Shown here: in pieces, positions 1 to 6,741 of the stretch
Layout: the number at the start of each line of letters is the position of its first letter
How positions within the stretch are numbered: the first letter of the stretch is position 1
Source: Candidatus Saccharibacteria bacterium UBA3829
GTDB taxonomy: Bacteria > Patescibacteriota > Saccharimonadia > Saccharimonadales > Saccharimonadaceae
DNA length: 19,327 nucleotides
Direction: 5' to 3'
Assembly: GCA_002393165.1 (NCBI GenBank)
Contig: DGIF01000036.1
Location: 1 to 19,327, forward strand
Notes under the pieces: generated by a model
What the model saw: the letters and a program-made list of their open reading frames with translations, nothing else
What the model was told of the DNA's origin: nothing
Databases searched by the model: none
Position numbers and translations under genes: made by a program

Positions 1-2
1 TA

Positions 3-56
3 GGCAAGCCTCGGACTAAGGAAATCATCCGATACGAAAACCAAAACAAAAATTAA
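3..56 (+). CDS. possible C-terminal end of rsmH (partial, runs off left edge)
   Basis: An open frame enters from the left edge and stops at TAA 54-56; its last residues read KPRTKEIIRYENQNKN. RsmH (16S rRNA m4C1402 methyltransferase) often ends with a KP-x-x-x-EI-x-x-N-like tail, and rsmH usually sits just before ftsL in dcw clusters, so position and a weak tail resemblance both fit. Only 17 residues are visible and no catalytic motif can be checked; another frame also closes early here (stop near base 17). The stretch 36-70 is a run of AAAACC-type repeats and could be a non-coding spacer. Treat as a context-based guess. Confidence 0.3.
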   Translation, partial: GKPRTKEIIRYENQNKN

Positions 57-86
57 AACCAAAACCAAAGCGAGGAAATTTCAAAA

Positions 87-425
87 ATGTACAGCCAAAC
101 ATACGTGACTAGGAGAAGCACTAGCTTTACCCGCGGCCGCAATACCGTTCGTCACACCAAAAGAGGGCTTGGCCCCATCTCTCAAATTGTTATTATCAGC
201 TTAATTACGCTCGTTTTTGGCTTGATTTATGTTGCTGAAGGCACCAAAGCCACCGGCTTTGACTACGAAATCTCCGCCGTGGAATCCGAAATTGCCGAGA
301 TGACCGCGCGTCGCGATGATCTCGCGGTAGAGAAAGCTCGCCTTAATTCTGTCGCTACCGCCAAAAGCAGCGTTGTCGCTGCCACGATGGAAAACGCTAC
401 CGTTACTGGTTATGCTACCGACTAG
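87..425 (+). CDS. FtsL/DivIC-like septal membrane protein
   Basis: This 112-residue bitopic protein has a basic cytoplasmic N-terminus (residues 1-30, rich in Arg/Lys), one membrane segment (about 31-50) and a heptad-like charged stretch (about 57-90) expected to form a short extracytoplasmic coiled coil. That is the layout of FtsL and DivIC, small divisome proteins that bridge FtsQ and the FtsW-FtsI synthase. Direct sequence similarity is weak, as is normal for these families; the call rests on topology, size and its place directly before ftsI. The start is supported by GAGG at 72-75, 11 bases before ATG 87. The Ala/Thr/Val-rich tail after residue 90 is probably flexible. FtsL and DivIC cannot be separated from this sequence. 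Confidence 0.7.
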   Translation: MYSQTYVTRRSTSFTRGRNTVRHTKRGLGPISQIVIISLITLVFGLIYVAEGTKATGFDYEISAVESEIAEMTARRDDLAVEKARLNSVATAKSSVVAATMENATVTGYATD

Positions 426-431
426 CAGCCG

Positions 432-449
432 TGCTATAATATAATATAT
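432..449 (+). promoter_or_regulatory. extended -10 promoter of ftsI, likely leaderless
   Basis: TGCTATAAT lies at 432-440, with a second overlapping TATAAT at 440-445. The ATG is at 450, only 4-9 bases further on, and there is no Shine-Dalgarno sequence in between. Transcription starting 6-8 bases after the hexamer would begin at or within a few bases of the start codon. No good -35 hexamer is visible, as expected for TGn-extended -10 promoters. Confidence 0.6.
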
Positions 450-2207
450 ATGGCCAAATCATCCTCGCGTATCAAAATTCTGAGAACCGTGACTTTTGTC
501 GTACTAGCTATTATAACAGTACGACTTTTTGCTATTCAGATTATCGAGCATGATAGTTGGGTCGCGAAAGCCAACCAGCAACACACGCTCCTCGAGACCA
601 TTACGGCCAAGCGTGGCGAAATTTACATGATGGATGGTGGTGAGCCGGTGCCCGTAGTTCTTAACCAAACTACTTACCAAGTCATTATTGACCCTGCCGT
701 CACCGATAAAGACGCCCTGAAGGACGTTCTGGAATCCTACGCCAAAGATTACGTCTCGGCTGATTTAGACGAAGTTTATGCAGTTGAAGGCCTGCGCTAT
801 TATATTGTCGCCCGGAACGTTCCTTATCGCACCGCCCAGCAAATTGCCGAAAAAGTAAATGATGGCGAACTTTCGAGTGTTTGGCTCAAGTCTTCTAACC
901 AGCGTGTCTACCCAGAAGGAGAAATGGCGTCTACTTTACTCGGCTTCGTTAACGCCGATGGTATTGGCCAATACGGCGTCGAGGGATCTCTAAATAAAAT
1001 CTTATCCGGTAAAGACGGCATGATCAAGACAATTTCTGACGTTAACAACGTCGCGCTCTCTATTGGCAGTGACAACATTAAAATCCCAGCCGAAGACGGT
1101 AAAAGCGTGGTGCTTTCCGTCGACCGGGGGCTTGAAAAGGGAATTGAAGAAATCGCCGCTGCGCACATCGATAACACTGCGGCGTCAAATGCGGCGGTCC
1201 TAGTTATGAACCCCAACACTGGCGAGATTCTCGCTATGACCAGTCTACCGAACTATGATCCAGCCAATTATGGTCACGTCGACTCGGCCGCCGATTACAT
1301 CAACCAGGTCACCGAAGTCCCGTACGAGCCAGCTTCGATCTGCAAAAATTTTACTTTTTCTGCTGCTATCAATGAAGGTAAAATGACCGCCGAAACCACC
1401 TATTTCAATCAGGGTTTTGAAATTATTGACGGCTGGAAAATCATGAACGCCGAACAGCGCGAGAGTATCTACGGCACCATTACCATGAAAACTGCGCTCT
1501 ACTGGTCGCTCAATACCGGCTCCATGCACGCTCTAATGCTGCTCGGCGACAGCAACAGCGAGATTACGCAAATCGGTCGCGAGCGCCTGTATGATTATTA
1601 CCATAATAAGTTTCGCTTGGGACAAGCTACTGGCATCGAGCTGATCGAGGCCGAGGGCTATATTGAAGATCCCAATGAAGGTTGGGGCCGCAACTCGACC
1701 TACGCCAACATGACTTTTGGCCAAAATCTCGGCATCACCATGCTCCAAACCGCTGCCGCCTTCTCCGCGGTCATCAACGGCGGCTATTGGCGCACGCCCA
1801 CCATCGTCAAGGGAACCATGCAGGGCAATACGATCATCCCATTGGAGGGCATCGACAGAGAAGAAGACCATATCTTGACTGAGGAGACATCGGCCACAAT
1901 GCGCGATATGCTCATCAATAACCGCAACTACAAAGTACGCGGCGGCATCGATCGGCTAGGTTACGCCATTGGCGGCAAATCTGGTACTGCTCAGGTCATC
2001 GTGAATGGCGCTTATGACAACACAATGAGTAATCTGGTTGGTTCTTATATTGGTTTTGTCGGTCCGGCCGACGAACTCCCACAGTACGTTATTATGACCA
2101 AAATGTGGGGCGCCGGCGCCGCTCTGTCCGGCGGGGAAGCTCAGGACCTTTTCGACTCATTATCGAACTACGTAATCAACTATTTAAAAATTAAACCTGT
2201 GCTATAA
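450..2207 (+). CDS. ftsI: class B penicillin-binding protein, septal transpeptidase FtsI/PBP2
   Basis: This 585-residue enzyme cross-links peptidoglycan stem peptides at the division septum. It has a short cytoplasmic N-terminus, one membrane anchor (about 11-30), the class B pedestal beginning at the RGEIY motif (55-59), and a C-terminal transpeptidase domain with all three active-site motifs: SxxK as S296-I-C-K299 (in EPASICK), SxN as S353-L-N355, and KSGT at 510-513. Length is normal for FtsI/SpoVD-like proteins; no C-terminal PASTA repeat is present. EPASICK differs from the usual EPGSxFK but keeps the nucleophile and lysine. It is the partner of the SEDS polymerase FtsW encoded downstream. 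The ATG has no ribosome-binding site but sits next to its own -10 element. The gene ends in the codons for PVL and a TAA that lies inside the mraY promoter hexamer. Confidence 0.93.
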   Translation: MAKSSSRIKILRTVTFVVLAIITVRLFAIQIIEHDSWVAKANQQHTLLETITAKRGEIYMMDGGEPVPVVLNQTTYQVIIDPAVTDKDALKDVLESYAKDYVSADLDEVYAVEGLRYYIVARNVPYRTAQQIAEKVNDGELSSVWLKSSNQRVYPEGEMASTLLGFVNADGIGQYGVEGSLNKILSGKDGMIKTISDVNNVALSIGSDNIKIPAEDGKSVVLSVDRGLEKGIEEIAAAHIDNTAASNAAVLVMNPNTGEILAMTSLPNYDPANYGHVDSAADYINQVTEVPYEPASICKNFTFSAAINEGKMTAETTYFNQGFEIIDGWKIMNAEQRESIYGTITMKTALYWSLNTGSMHALMLLGDSNSEITQIGRERLYDYYHNKFRLGQATGIELIEAEGYIEDPNEGWGRNSTYANMTFGQNLGITMLQTAAAFSAVINGGYWRTPTIVKGTMQGNTIIPLEGIDREEDHILTEETSATMRDMLINNRNYKVRGGIDRLGYAIGGKSGTAQVIVNGAYDNTMSNLVGSYIGFVGPADELPQYVIMTKMWGAGAALSGGEAQDLFDSLSNYVINYLKIKPVL

Positions 2208-2214
2208 TATATCC
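2200..2214 (+). promoter_or_regulatory. extended -10 promoter of mraY, overlapping the ftsI stop codon
   Basis: TGCTATAAT occupies 2200-2208, and ATG follows after six bases (2209-2214). The predicted start of transcription coincides with the A of the ATG, so the mRNA would be leaderless; no Shine-Dalgarno is present. The ftsI stop codon TAA (2205-2207) is part of the TATAAT hexamer, so the same bases end one gene and promote the next. Confidence 0.65.
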
Positions 2215-3237
2215 ATGACAATTGACGAAGAAATCTTTTATGGTTTGCTGTTGGCGCTCGCTGGCTTCTTATTCTCGATGTTCTTAACGCCAATCTACAC
2301 CCATTTTGCGTATAAATATCACTTTTGGAAAAAACAAAAAAAGACGACGGTAGATGGCAAGGCTTTGCCAGTCATGACGAAACTCCATGCCCATAAATTT
2401 AAGCGCGCTTTTCCGACCATGGCCGGTCTCGTTGGCGTTATTGCCATCACGCTTGTGACCTGGATCTTCAATCTTGACCGCGGACAGACTTGGTTGCCAC
2501 TAGTCGGTTTTCTCGGTGGCTCTTTTGTCGGCGTGGTTGATGACTCAATCAATATTTTTGGTAGCGGACGAGGCGCGGCTGGACTGCGTGGCCCCGTGAA
2601 ATTTCTCATGATTACTGCCGTTGCTGTGGCCTTAGGCTGGTTTTTTGCCGTTAAACTCGGTTGGACCGCTATCCTGGTACCGTTTGCTGGCAGCCTAGAA
2701 GTCGGCACCATTGGTATGATTATAGTCTTTGCCTTTGCCGTCGTTGCAACAAGCAATGCCGTCAACATTAGCGACGGCCTTGATGGCCTCTCGGGCGGCC
2801 TCGCCCTGATATCTTACGGTGCCTTTGGCGTCATTGCTTTATTCCAGGGCAATGTTCAACTATTCGGTTTCTGTATGACGGTGGCCGGCTGGCTACTTTC
2901 TTATATTTGGTTCAACGTTCCGCCGGCTCGCTTTATGATGGGCGACACCGGTTCATTTGCGCTTGGTGCTGGGCTTGGCGTTGTTGCAATGATGACGAAC
3001 TCTTTTCTCTTACTTCCGGTTATAGGCTTGCCATTTGTCATCGAAGCCGGCTCCTCGCTAATCCAGCTCGCCAGCAAGAAATTTCTCCATCGCAAAATAT
3101 TCATTTCCGCTCCGCTCCACCACCACCTAGAGGCGAAAGGCTGGGGTGAAGCAAAGATCGTGATGCGTTTCTGGATCATCGCTGGCGTCTGCGCTATACT
3201 GGGCGTTTATCTTGCCACCGCCGGAGGCGCGATTTGA
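2215..3237 (+). CDS. mraY: phospho-N-acetylmuramoyl-pentapeptide-transferase MraY
   Basis: MraY transfers phospho-MurNAc-pentapeptide from UDP to undecaprenyl phosphate, forming lipid I at the inner face of the membrane. The 340-residue protein has about ten hydrophobic segments and the family's catalytic landmarks: the DD pair at 109-110, NISDGLDGL at 184-192, GDTGS at 243-247, and the APLHHHLE histidine triad at 302-304 that separates MraY from WecA/TagO relatives. Length is slightly below the usual 320-360 midpoint but within range. The gene follows ftsI with a 7-base gap and has its own predicted promoter. It ends in TGA 3235-3237, overlapping the TTG start of ftsW by two bases. Product and substrate are firm from these motifs. 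Confidence 0.95.
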   Translation: MTIDEEIFYGLLLALAGFLFSMFLTPIYTHFAYKYHFWKKQKKTTVDGKALPVMTKLHAHKFKRAFPTMAGLVGVIAITLVTWIFNLDRGQTWLPLVGFLGGSFVGVVDDSINIFGSGRGAAGLRGPVKFLMITAVAVALGWFFAVKLGWTAILVPFAGSLEVGTIGMIIVFAFAVVATSNAVNISDGLDGLSGGLALISYGAFGVIALFQGNVQLFGFCMTVAGWLLSYIWFNVPPARFMMGDTGSFALGAGLGVVAMMTNSFLLLPVIGLPFVIEAGSSLIQLASKKFLHRKIFISAPLHHHLEAKGWGEAKIVMRFWIIAGVCAILGVYLATAGGAI

Positions 3238-4457
3238 GAAAGCACAAAGCCGATCTACTTATCATGTTCACTACGTTTGGGCTGATGGCTCTCGGCCTGA
3301 TTGTGATATATGCTATTGGCCCGATGCGCGCCAACGTGCTGAATTCTACTTATGGCACCAACTATAGTCCACACTACTTCTTTCTCGGGCAGCTTCGCTC
3401 GGTTGCAATTTCACTGGTTGCATTTTTCTTGGCCTTCAAAGTCATACCGTATAAATACGTTAGGAAGTTTGCTAAACCCTTAATTATTGTTGCCATTGGC
3501 CTTTCGGTGCTACTTTGGCTTCTAGCCGCGGCTGGATCTTCGCTCGCGAAGTGCGAGCTTGGCGAGTGCCGCTGGTTCAATCTCGGCATTGTTAGTTTCC
3601 AGCCTGCAGAGCTTCTTAAACTAGTGCTCGTTATTTATCTCGCCGATTTTCTAGCTCGCAAAAGGGAAGCCAATGAAATTGGCAATCTCAAGGAGTTTTG
3701 GTTGCCGATTGGCCTCGTCTCAGCTCTATCGCTAGGCCTAGTAGTCGTGGCGCAAGGCGATCTTGGCACTGGCGTAGCGATGATCGCCATCATTTTTGGC
3801 ACACTTCTTGTTGCTGGAGTTCCCACGAAACAGTATTTGATCATGCTCGCCATCATTGCCGTCGGCTCCGTTGGCGCTATTGCCACCTCATCCCATCGTA
3901 TGGAACGTATCACCGCCTGGCTCGACACCATCCAAGGCGCCGAAGTCACCGATTCCACCTATCACATCGAAAACGCCATGCTCGCCATTGGCACCGGCGG
4001 TTTCTCTGGCGTCGGTATTGGCAACTCCGTTCAGGCCACCGGATATCTCCCCGAGTCGATCAATGATTCGGTTTTCGCAATTATGGGTGAAACCTTCGGT
4101 TTCGTCGGGCTTTTCCTTGTCGTAGCGGTTTTTGGGGCCCTGCTCACCCGCATGCTAAAAGTCGCGGAGCGCACCCAGCCGTCGGACCAGCGTATTTTCG
4201 TCGTCGGCGTCTTCTCGTGGACGCTTGCTCAGTTTGCGGTTAATATCATGGCCATGACCGGACTTATCCCAGTTACTGGCGTTACGCTCCCGCTTTTGTC
4301 CTATGGCGGTACCAGCATGATATTTCTAGCTTATGCTTTAGGCCTCGTTTTGCAAATTTCATGCTATACTAGTAGAGAGGGAATTGCTGATGAAGATATT
4401 AGTAGTCGGCGGCGGATCGGGGGGCCACATCACTCCAGTGCTCGCCGTCATTCGTGA
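3234..4457 (+). CDS. ftsW: SEDS-family septal peptidoglycan glycosyltransferase FtsW
   Basis: FtsW polymerises lipid II into glycan strands and works as a pair with FtsI. The 407-residue protein has about ten membrane helices and SEDS signatures: FQPAELLKL (122-130), DLGTG (176-180), LPESINDSVFAIMGE (272-286, where D278 matches the catalytic Asp region of RodA/FtsW) and LPLLSYGGTS (352-361). The start is TTG 3234, overlapping the mraY stop as TTGA, with a strong GGAGG at 3223-3227 six bases upstream, which decides the start and suggests translational coupling. RodA is the alternative, but the dcw setting between mraY and murG favours FtsW. The last 22 residues (basic, RRR/RR-rich) are encoded by DNA that also encodes the start of murG in another frame, a 68-base overlap. 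Confidence 0.92.
   Translation: MRKHKADLLIMFTTFGLMALGLIVIYAIGPMRANVLNSTYGTNYSPHYFFLGQLRSVAISLVAFFLAFKVIPYKYVRKFAKPLIIVAIGLSVLLWLLAAAGSSLAKCELGECRWFNLGIVSFQPAELLKLVLVIYLADFLARKREANEIGNLKEFWLPIGLVSALSLGLVVVAQGDLGTGVAMIAIIFGTLLVAGVPTKQYLIMLAIIAVGSVGAIATSSHRMERITAWLDTIQGAEVTDSTYHIENAMLAIGTGGFSGVGIGNSVQATGYLPESINDSVFAIMGETFGFVGLFLVVAVFGALLTRMLKVAERTQPSDQRIFVVGVFSWTLAQFAVNIMAMTGLIPVTGVTLPLLSYGGTSMIFLAYALGLVLQISCYTSREGIADEDISSRRRIGGPHHSSARRHS
4362..4389 (+). promoter_or_regulatory. extended -10 promoter and ribosome-binding site of murG inside ftsW
   Basis: TGCTATACT lies at 4362-4370 within the ftsW coding sequence, followed by AGAGAGGGA and then ATG 4390. Unlike ftsI and mraY, the spacing leaves room for a leader of about 12 bases carrying a GAGAGGG Shine-Dalgarno eight bases before the ATG. 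This would let murG be made independently of the upstream genes. Confidence 0.5.
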
Positions 4458-5586
4458 GATTTTAGACTTAAAGCCCCGCTCAAGGGTGGAATTTTGGACT
4501 GACTTCAAATATTACAAAAACGTCACCCGCCTCACCACCGAACTTGGCGTCTCGGCTCACATCGCAACCCATCGCATTCCATCGGGTAAATTCCACCGCT
4601 ACTCCGGCTGGACGCTTCGCGATTATTTCGCACACCTCGATATCACCATAAAAGATCTCATTTTCGGCAACATTTTTGGCTTTTTGAAATTTATTTGCGG
4701 GATTATCGTAAGTTTTTGCCGCCTTTTCAGGAAAAAATCCCGCCCAGACATCATCTTTCTGAAGGGCGGGTATGTCTGCCTGCCAGTCGGCCTCGTCGCT
4801 CGCCTCTTTAAAATCCCTTACATTATCCACGAGTCTGACACCGTCGCTGGTCTCGCCAACCGTCTCCTCATGAAAAAAGCAAAGAACGTTGCCTTTGGGA
4901 TGCCATTTTCTGACGAGGTTAAAAAAGCTCATCCAAACTACGTCTGGACCGGTATTCCGGTGGCTCCAGAGTTCAAAGCGGTTTCGCCCAGTCGCGCAAT
5001 GTCACTAAAAAAAGCCTTCTCCTTTAACCCGGATAAACCCCTCGTAGTGATTACTGGCGGTTCGCAAGGCTCCGAAAATTTAAACGAAACCGCTCGTCTA
5101 ATTCTGCCAGAATTGCTCAAATTTGCCTCGGTCGGCCTGGTCGCCGGACGCAAGCATTATGAAAACATGATCGACCTCAAAGATTACGAAAACTGGGATC
5201 ATGCCTCGCTCGAATCAAACTTCCGGATGTGGGAGTTCAATAACACCATGGATGAGCTAATGGGCGCCGCCGATGTCGTCGTTTCACGTGCCGGCGCTAC
5301 TACTATTGCCGAACTCGCCGCTCTGAAAAAAGCTGCTATTCTCGTCCCATTCGAAGTTTTGCCAGGCAGTCATCAGCTTCGCAACGCCGAGCGCTTAGCT
5401 GAAGCGCAGGCCGCCATCATGGTGCGAGACTCCACTATGGTTAAAAACCCATCTGTGCTCCTGGACGAAATCCGCCATCTCGTACGTTCGCCGCGCCTAC
5501 GTGCTGATTTGGCCGACCGTCTACACGAAGAAGCGCGCTCTGATGCCGCGCTTCGTCTGGCAAAGTTGATCTTAGGAGAAGAATAA
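4390..5586 (+). CDS. murG: UDP-GlcNAc:lipid I N-acetylglucosaminyltransferase MurG
   Basis: MurG adds GlcNAc from UDP-GlcNAc to lipid I, giving lipid II, the substrate used by FtsW. The 398-residue GT-B protein has the N-terminal glycine loop GGGSGGHITP (7-16), a second-domain loop GGSQGSENLNE, and the C-terminal nucleotide-sugar site with SRAGATTIAELAAL followed by GSHQLRNAERLAE. It is longer than E. coli MurG (about 355) because of an extra hydrophobic, basic stretch around residues 70-120 that may help membrane attachment. The start at ATG 4390 is chosen over an upstream in-frame TTG at 4384 because the product then begins MKILVVGGG and has a well-spaced ribosome-binding site. The first 68 bases overlap the end of ftsW. 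The next gene begins two bases after the stop. Confidence 0.93.
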   Translation: MKILVVGGGSGGHITPVLAVIREILDLKPRSRVEFWTDFKYYKNVTRLTTELGVSAHIATHRIPSGKFHRYSGWTLRDYFAHLDITIKDLIFGNIFGFLKFICGIIVSFCRLFRKKSRPDIIFLKGGYVCLPVGLVARLFKIPYIIHESDTVAGLANRLLMKKAKNVAFGMPFSDEVKKAHPNYVWTGIPVAPEFKAVSPSRAMSLKKAFSFNPDKPLVVITGGSQGSENLNETARLILPELLKFASVGLVAGRKHYENMIDLKDYENWDHASLESNFRMWEFNNTMDELMGAADVVVSRAGATTIAELAALKKAAILVPFEVLPGSHQLRNAERLAEAQAAIMVRDSTMVKNPSVLLDEIRHLVRSPRLRADLADRLHEEARSDAALRLAKLILGEE

Positions 5587-5588
5587 AA

Positions 5589-6215
5589 GTGAGCGGCATT
5601 AATACCACCTCAAGTGACGACGCCTCTCTGCCACGCCCATCTCGGCAGGGCGTGGTTAGAAAGTCCACTCTAAAAACCGGCAGGACCCTAAGCGCCAAGC
5701 GCGAACGCCTCGAGACATCATCCGAGCGCATTGCCACGCGCCAAAAACTTCGACGCAAAGAGCGGGCCAGGGCTTTTACTACCATCGCGAGCTTCAGTGC
5801 CATCGCGGTCGTCATTATCTGTCTCGGCGTGTTCTTGCGTTCTTCTTCATCTTCAGAGCAGACGCCGGACGCCGATCAGGTCACCGTCATCTACAAGCCG
5901 ACCATCGAGGTTGTTGACGAAAACACCGGCGGGTCTATCACCGGCCGCATGAGCCATTACATTGGCCAGGCCGAAGTCGATCTCCGCGAATATGGCCTCA
6001 TTCCAACCAAAGCCGTCATCCCAGCTGGCGCCATCAGGGAGGTGGACCTCTATCTTGACGGTCACTCCGGGTTTATCAAAATGACCCTTGACCGCGATAC
6101 TGCAGTATCGGCCGAAGATGCACTCCGTATGATTAACTACCTTGAAGCCGAACTGGGGGTTACCGACTATCAATATATAGACGTCCGTCTCCCTGGCCAG
6201 GCTTACTGGAAATAG
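5589..6215 (+). CDS. FtsQ/DivIB-like divisome protein (short form)
   Basis: This 208-residue protein has a long, very basic cytoplasmic N-terminus (1-63), one membrane segment (about 65-84), a Ser-rich linker and a small extracytoplasmic domain. The end, DYQYIDVRLPGQAYWK (193-208), resembles the closing strand of FtsQ/DivIB (typically YIDLR-x-P with aromatic residues after it), and LYLDGHSGFIKM (154-165) resembles the beta-domain pattern. FtsQ/DivIB links FtsL/DivIC to the septal synthase. The extracytoplasmic part is only about 120 residues, so the POTRA domain is reduced or missing compared with typical 250-280-residue homologues. The start is GTG 5589, with AGGAG about ten bases upstream near the end of murG. 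It is the last gene of the + strand block. No clear terminator hairpin with a T-run follows. Confidence 0.72.
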   Translation: MSGINTTSSDDASLPRPSRQGVVRKSTLKTGRTLSAKRERLETSSERIATRQKLRRKERARAFTTIASFSAIAVVIICLGVFLRSSSSSEQTPDADQVTVIYKPTIEVVDENTGGSITGRMSHYIGQAEVDLREYGLIPTKAVIPAGAIREVDLYLDGHSGFIKMTLDRDTAVSAEDALRMINYLEAELGVTDYQYIDVRLPGQAYWK

Positions 6216-6220
6216 ATTAA

Positions 6221-6368
6221 AAACAGGGAACCACCATTGCAGTTCGGGATTTGTTCGGCGGAGTTTAGTGCTCTTTCCGTTCGGTATTTGTTCGGTAAAA
6301 ATCAGAAAATAGCTCACATTAATTGCGGGAATTGTGGCTAAAAACAGGGAAAAACATAAAACAGGGAA
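6221..6368. repeat. AAACAGGGAA direct repeats, three copies
   Basis: AAACAGGGAA occurs at 6221-6230, 6342-6351 and 6359-6368. The last two lie in a tandem-like AACATAAAA-CAGGG arrangement that continues with a degenerate AACATAAAAGGGG (6369-6380). The reverse complement of AAAACAGGGAAAAA also appears once in the disordered-tail codons of the neighbouring ATPase gene (near 7117-7130), where it may be chance. Function is unknown. Confidence 0.5.
6243..6295. repeat. pair of 16-base direct repeats TTCGG-x-ATTTGTTCGG
   Basis: TTCGGGATTTGTTCGG (6243-6258) and TTCGGTATTTGTTCGG (6280-6295) differ at one base and are 37 bases apart start to start. Each copy itself contains TTCGG twice, 11 bases apart, about one helical turn, giving four TTCGG units with pairwise helical phasing. 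This could be a protein-binding array, but no protein family can be assigned. Confidence 0.5.
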
Positions 6369-6420
6369 ACATAAAAGGGGAAATGTCAAATTGAAAAAAT
6401 CCTAGGCCATAGGCGGCAGC

Positions 6421-6542
6421 TAACTGGGGCTGGACGCAGATTGGCGTGTCAAAAGGCCCCGCGGCACAAGGAGGCCCGCCGCGACCCAGCTGGGGATCCC
6501 GGGTGCCTTAGAATGGCCCCCAGGCTGGTCTAAGCCCAGTTA
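6421..6542. ncRNA. candidate structured RNA of unknown family (strand unresolved)
   Basis: A terminal helix pairs TAACTGGGGCT (6421-6431) with AGCCCAGTTA (6533-6542), one bulge. It encloses three hairpins: ACGC/GCGT (6434-6437 with 6444-6447), CGCGGC/GCCGCG (6460-6465 with 6478-6483, 12-base loop holding AGGAGG), and a long bulged stem ACCCAGCTGGGG (6484-6495) with CCCCCAGGCTGGT (6517-6529). The result is a cloverleaf-like four-way junction about 120 bases long, much richer in G and C than its surroundings. It lacks the GAGGAAAGTCC element of RNase P RNA, the GGAAG-AGCAGC tip of SRP RNA, a tRNA T-arm, and a tmRNA tag reading frame. No promoter or terminator was clear enough to fix the strand. 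Confidence 0.45.
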
Positions 6543-6703
6543 ACCTATAATTCGAAGTAAAAGTGGTCTTACAGAGCGCAAAGCAGATTGTTCTAGATTT
6601 TTAGAATCACTAATTCCCCTTATCTGACCAGAAAACGACAGCCGGCAGACGGCCTAGCCATGCAGGCGGACATATCTACCTATAAATGCCCCACGCCCCA
6701 TAT

Positions 6704-6733
6704 AGTGTCGTAAAAGATATATTGTGCGACATT
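6704..6733. repeat. 30-base imperfect inverted repeat with dif-like architecture
   Basis: AGTGTCGTA (6704-6712) and TGCGACATT (6725-6733) are inverted arms with two mismatches that would be G-U pairs in RNA. Read as 11+6+11 bases (6705-6732), the centre is GATATA and the inner arm ends are AA and TT, as in XerC/XerD dif sites. By eye about 17 of 28 positions agree with the E. coli dif sequence, which is weak. It could equally be a simple RNA hairpin. Confidence 0.3.
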
Positions 6734-6741
6734 AGACTTTT

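Noticed and set aside
5853..6389. 178-residue open frame on the - strand
   Set aside because: It is antisense to ftsQ for most of its length, has no ribosome-binding site or recognisable motif, and its N-terminus lies in the repeat region.
6481..6505. Cluster of palindromes CCCAGCTGGG, GGGATCCC and CCCGGG, at first like a cloning site
   Set aside because: The palindromes are parts of the pairing in the branched structure and lie in a native sequence context; there is no vector-like flank.
6544..6560. tRNA T-loop-like TTCGAAG
   Set aside because: The flanking bases cannot form a five-pair T-stem and no anticodon arm or acceptor stem is present.
6704..6733. Treating the inverted repeat as a confirmed dif site
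   Set aside because: The match to known dif is weak and no strand-composition switch was seen; kept only as a low-confidence candidate.
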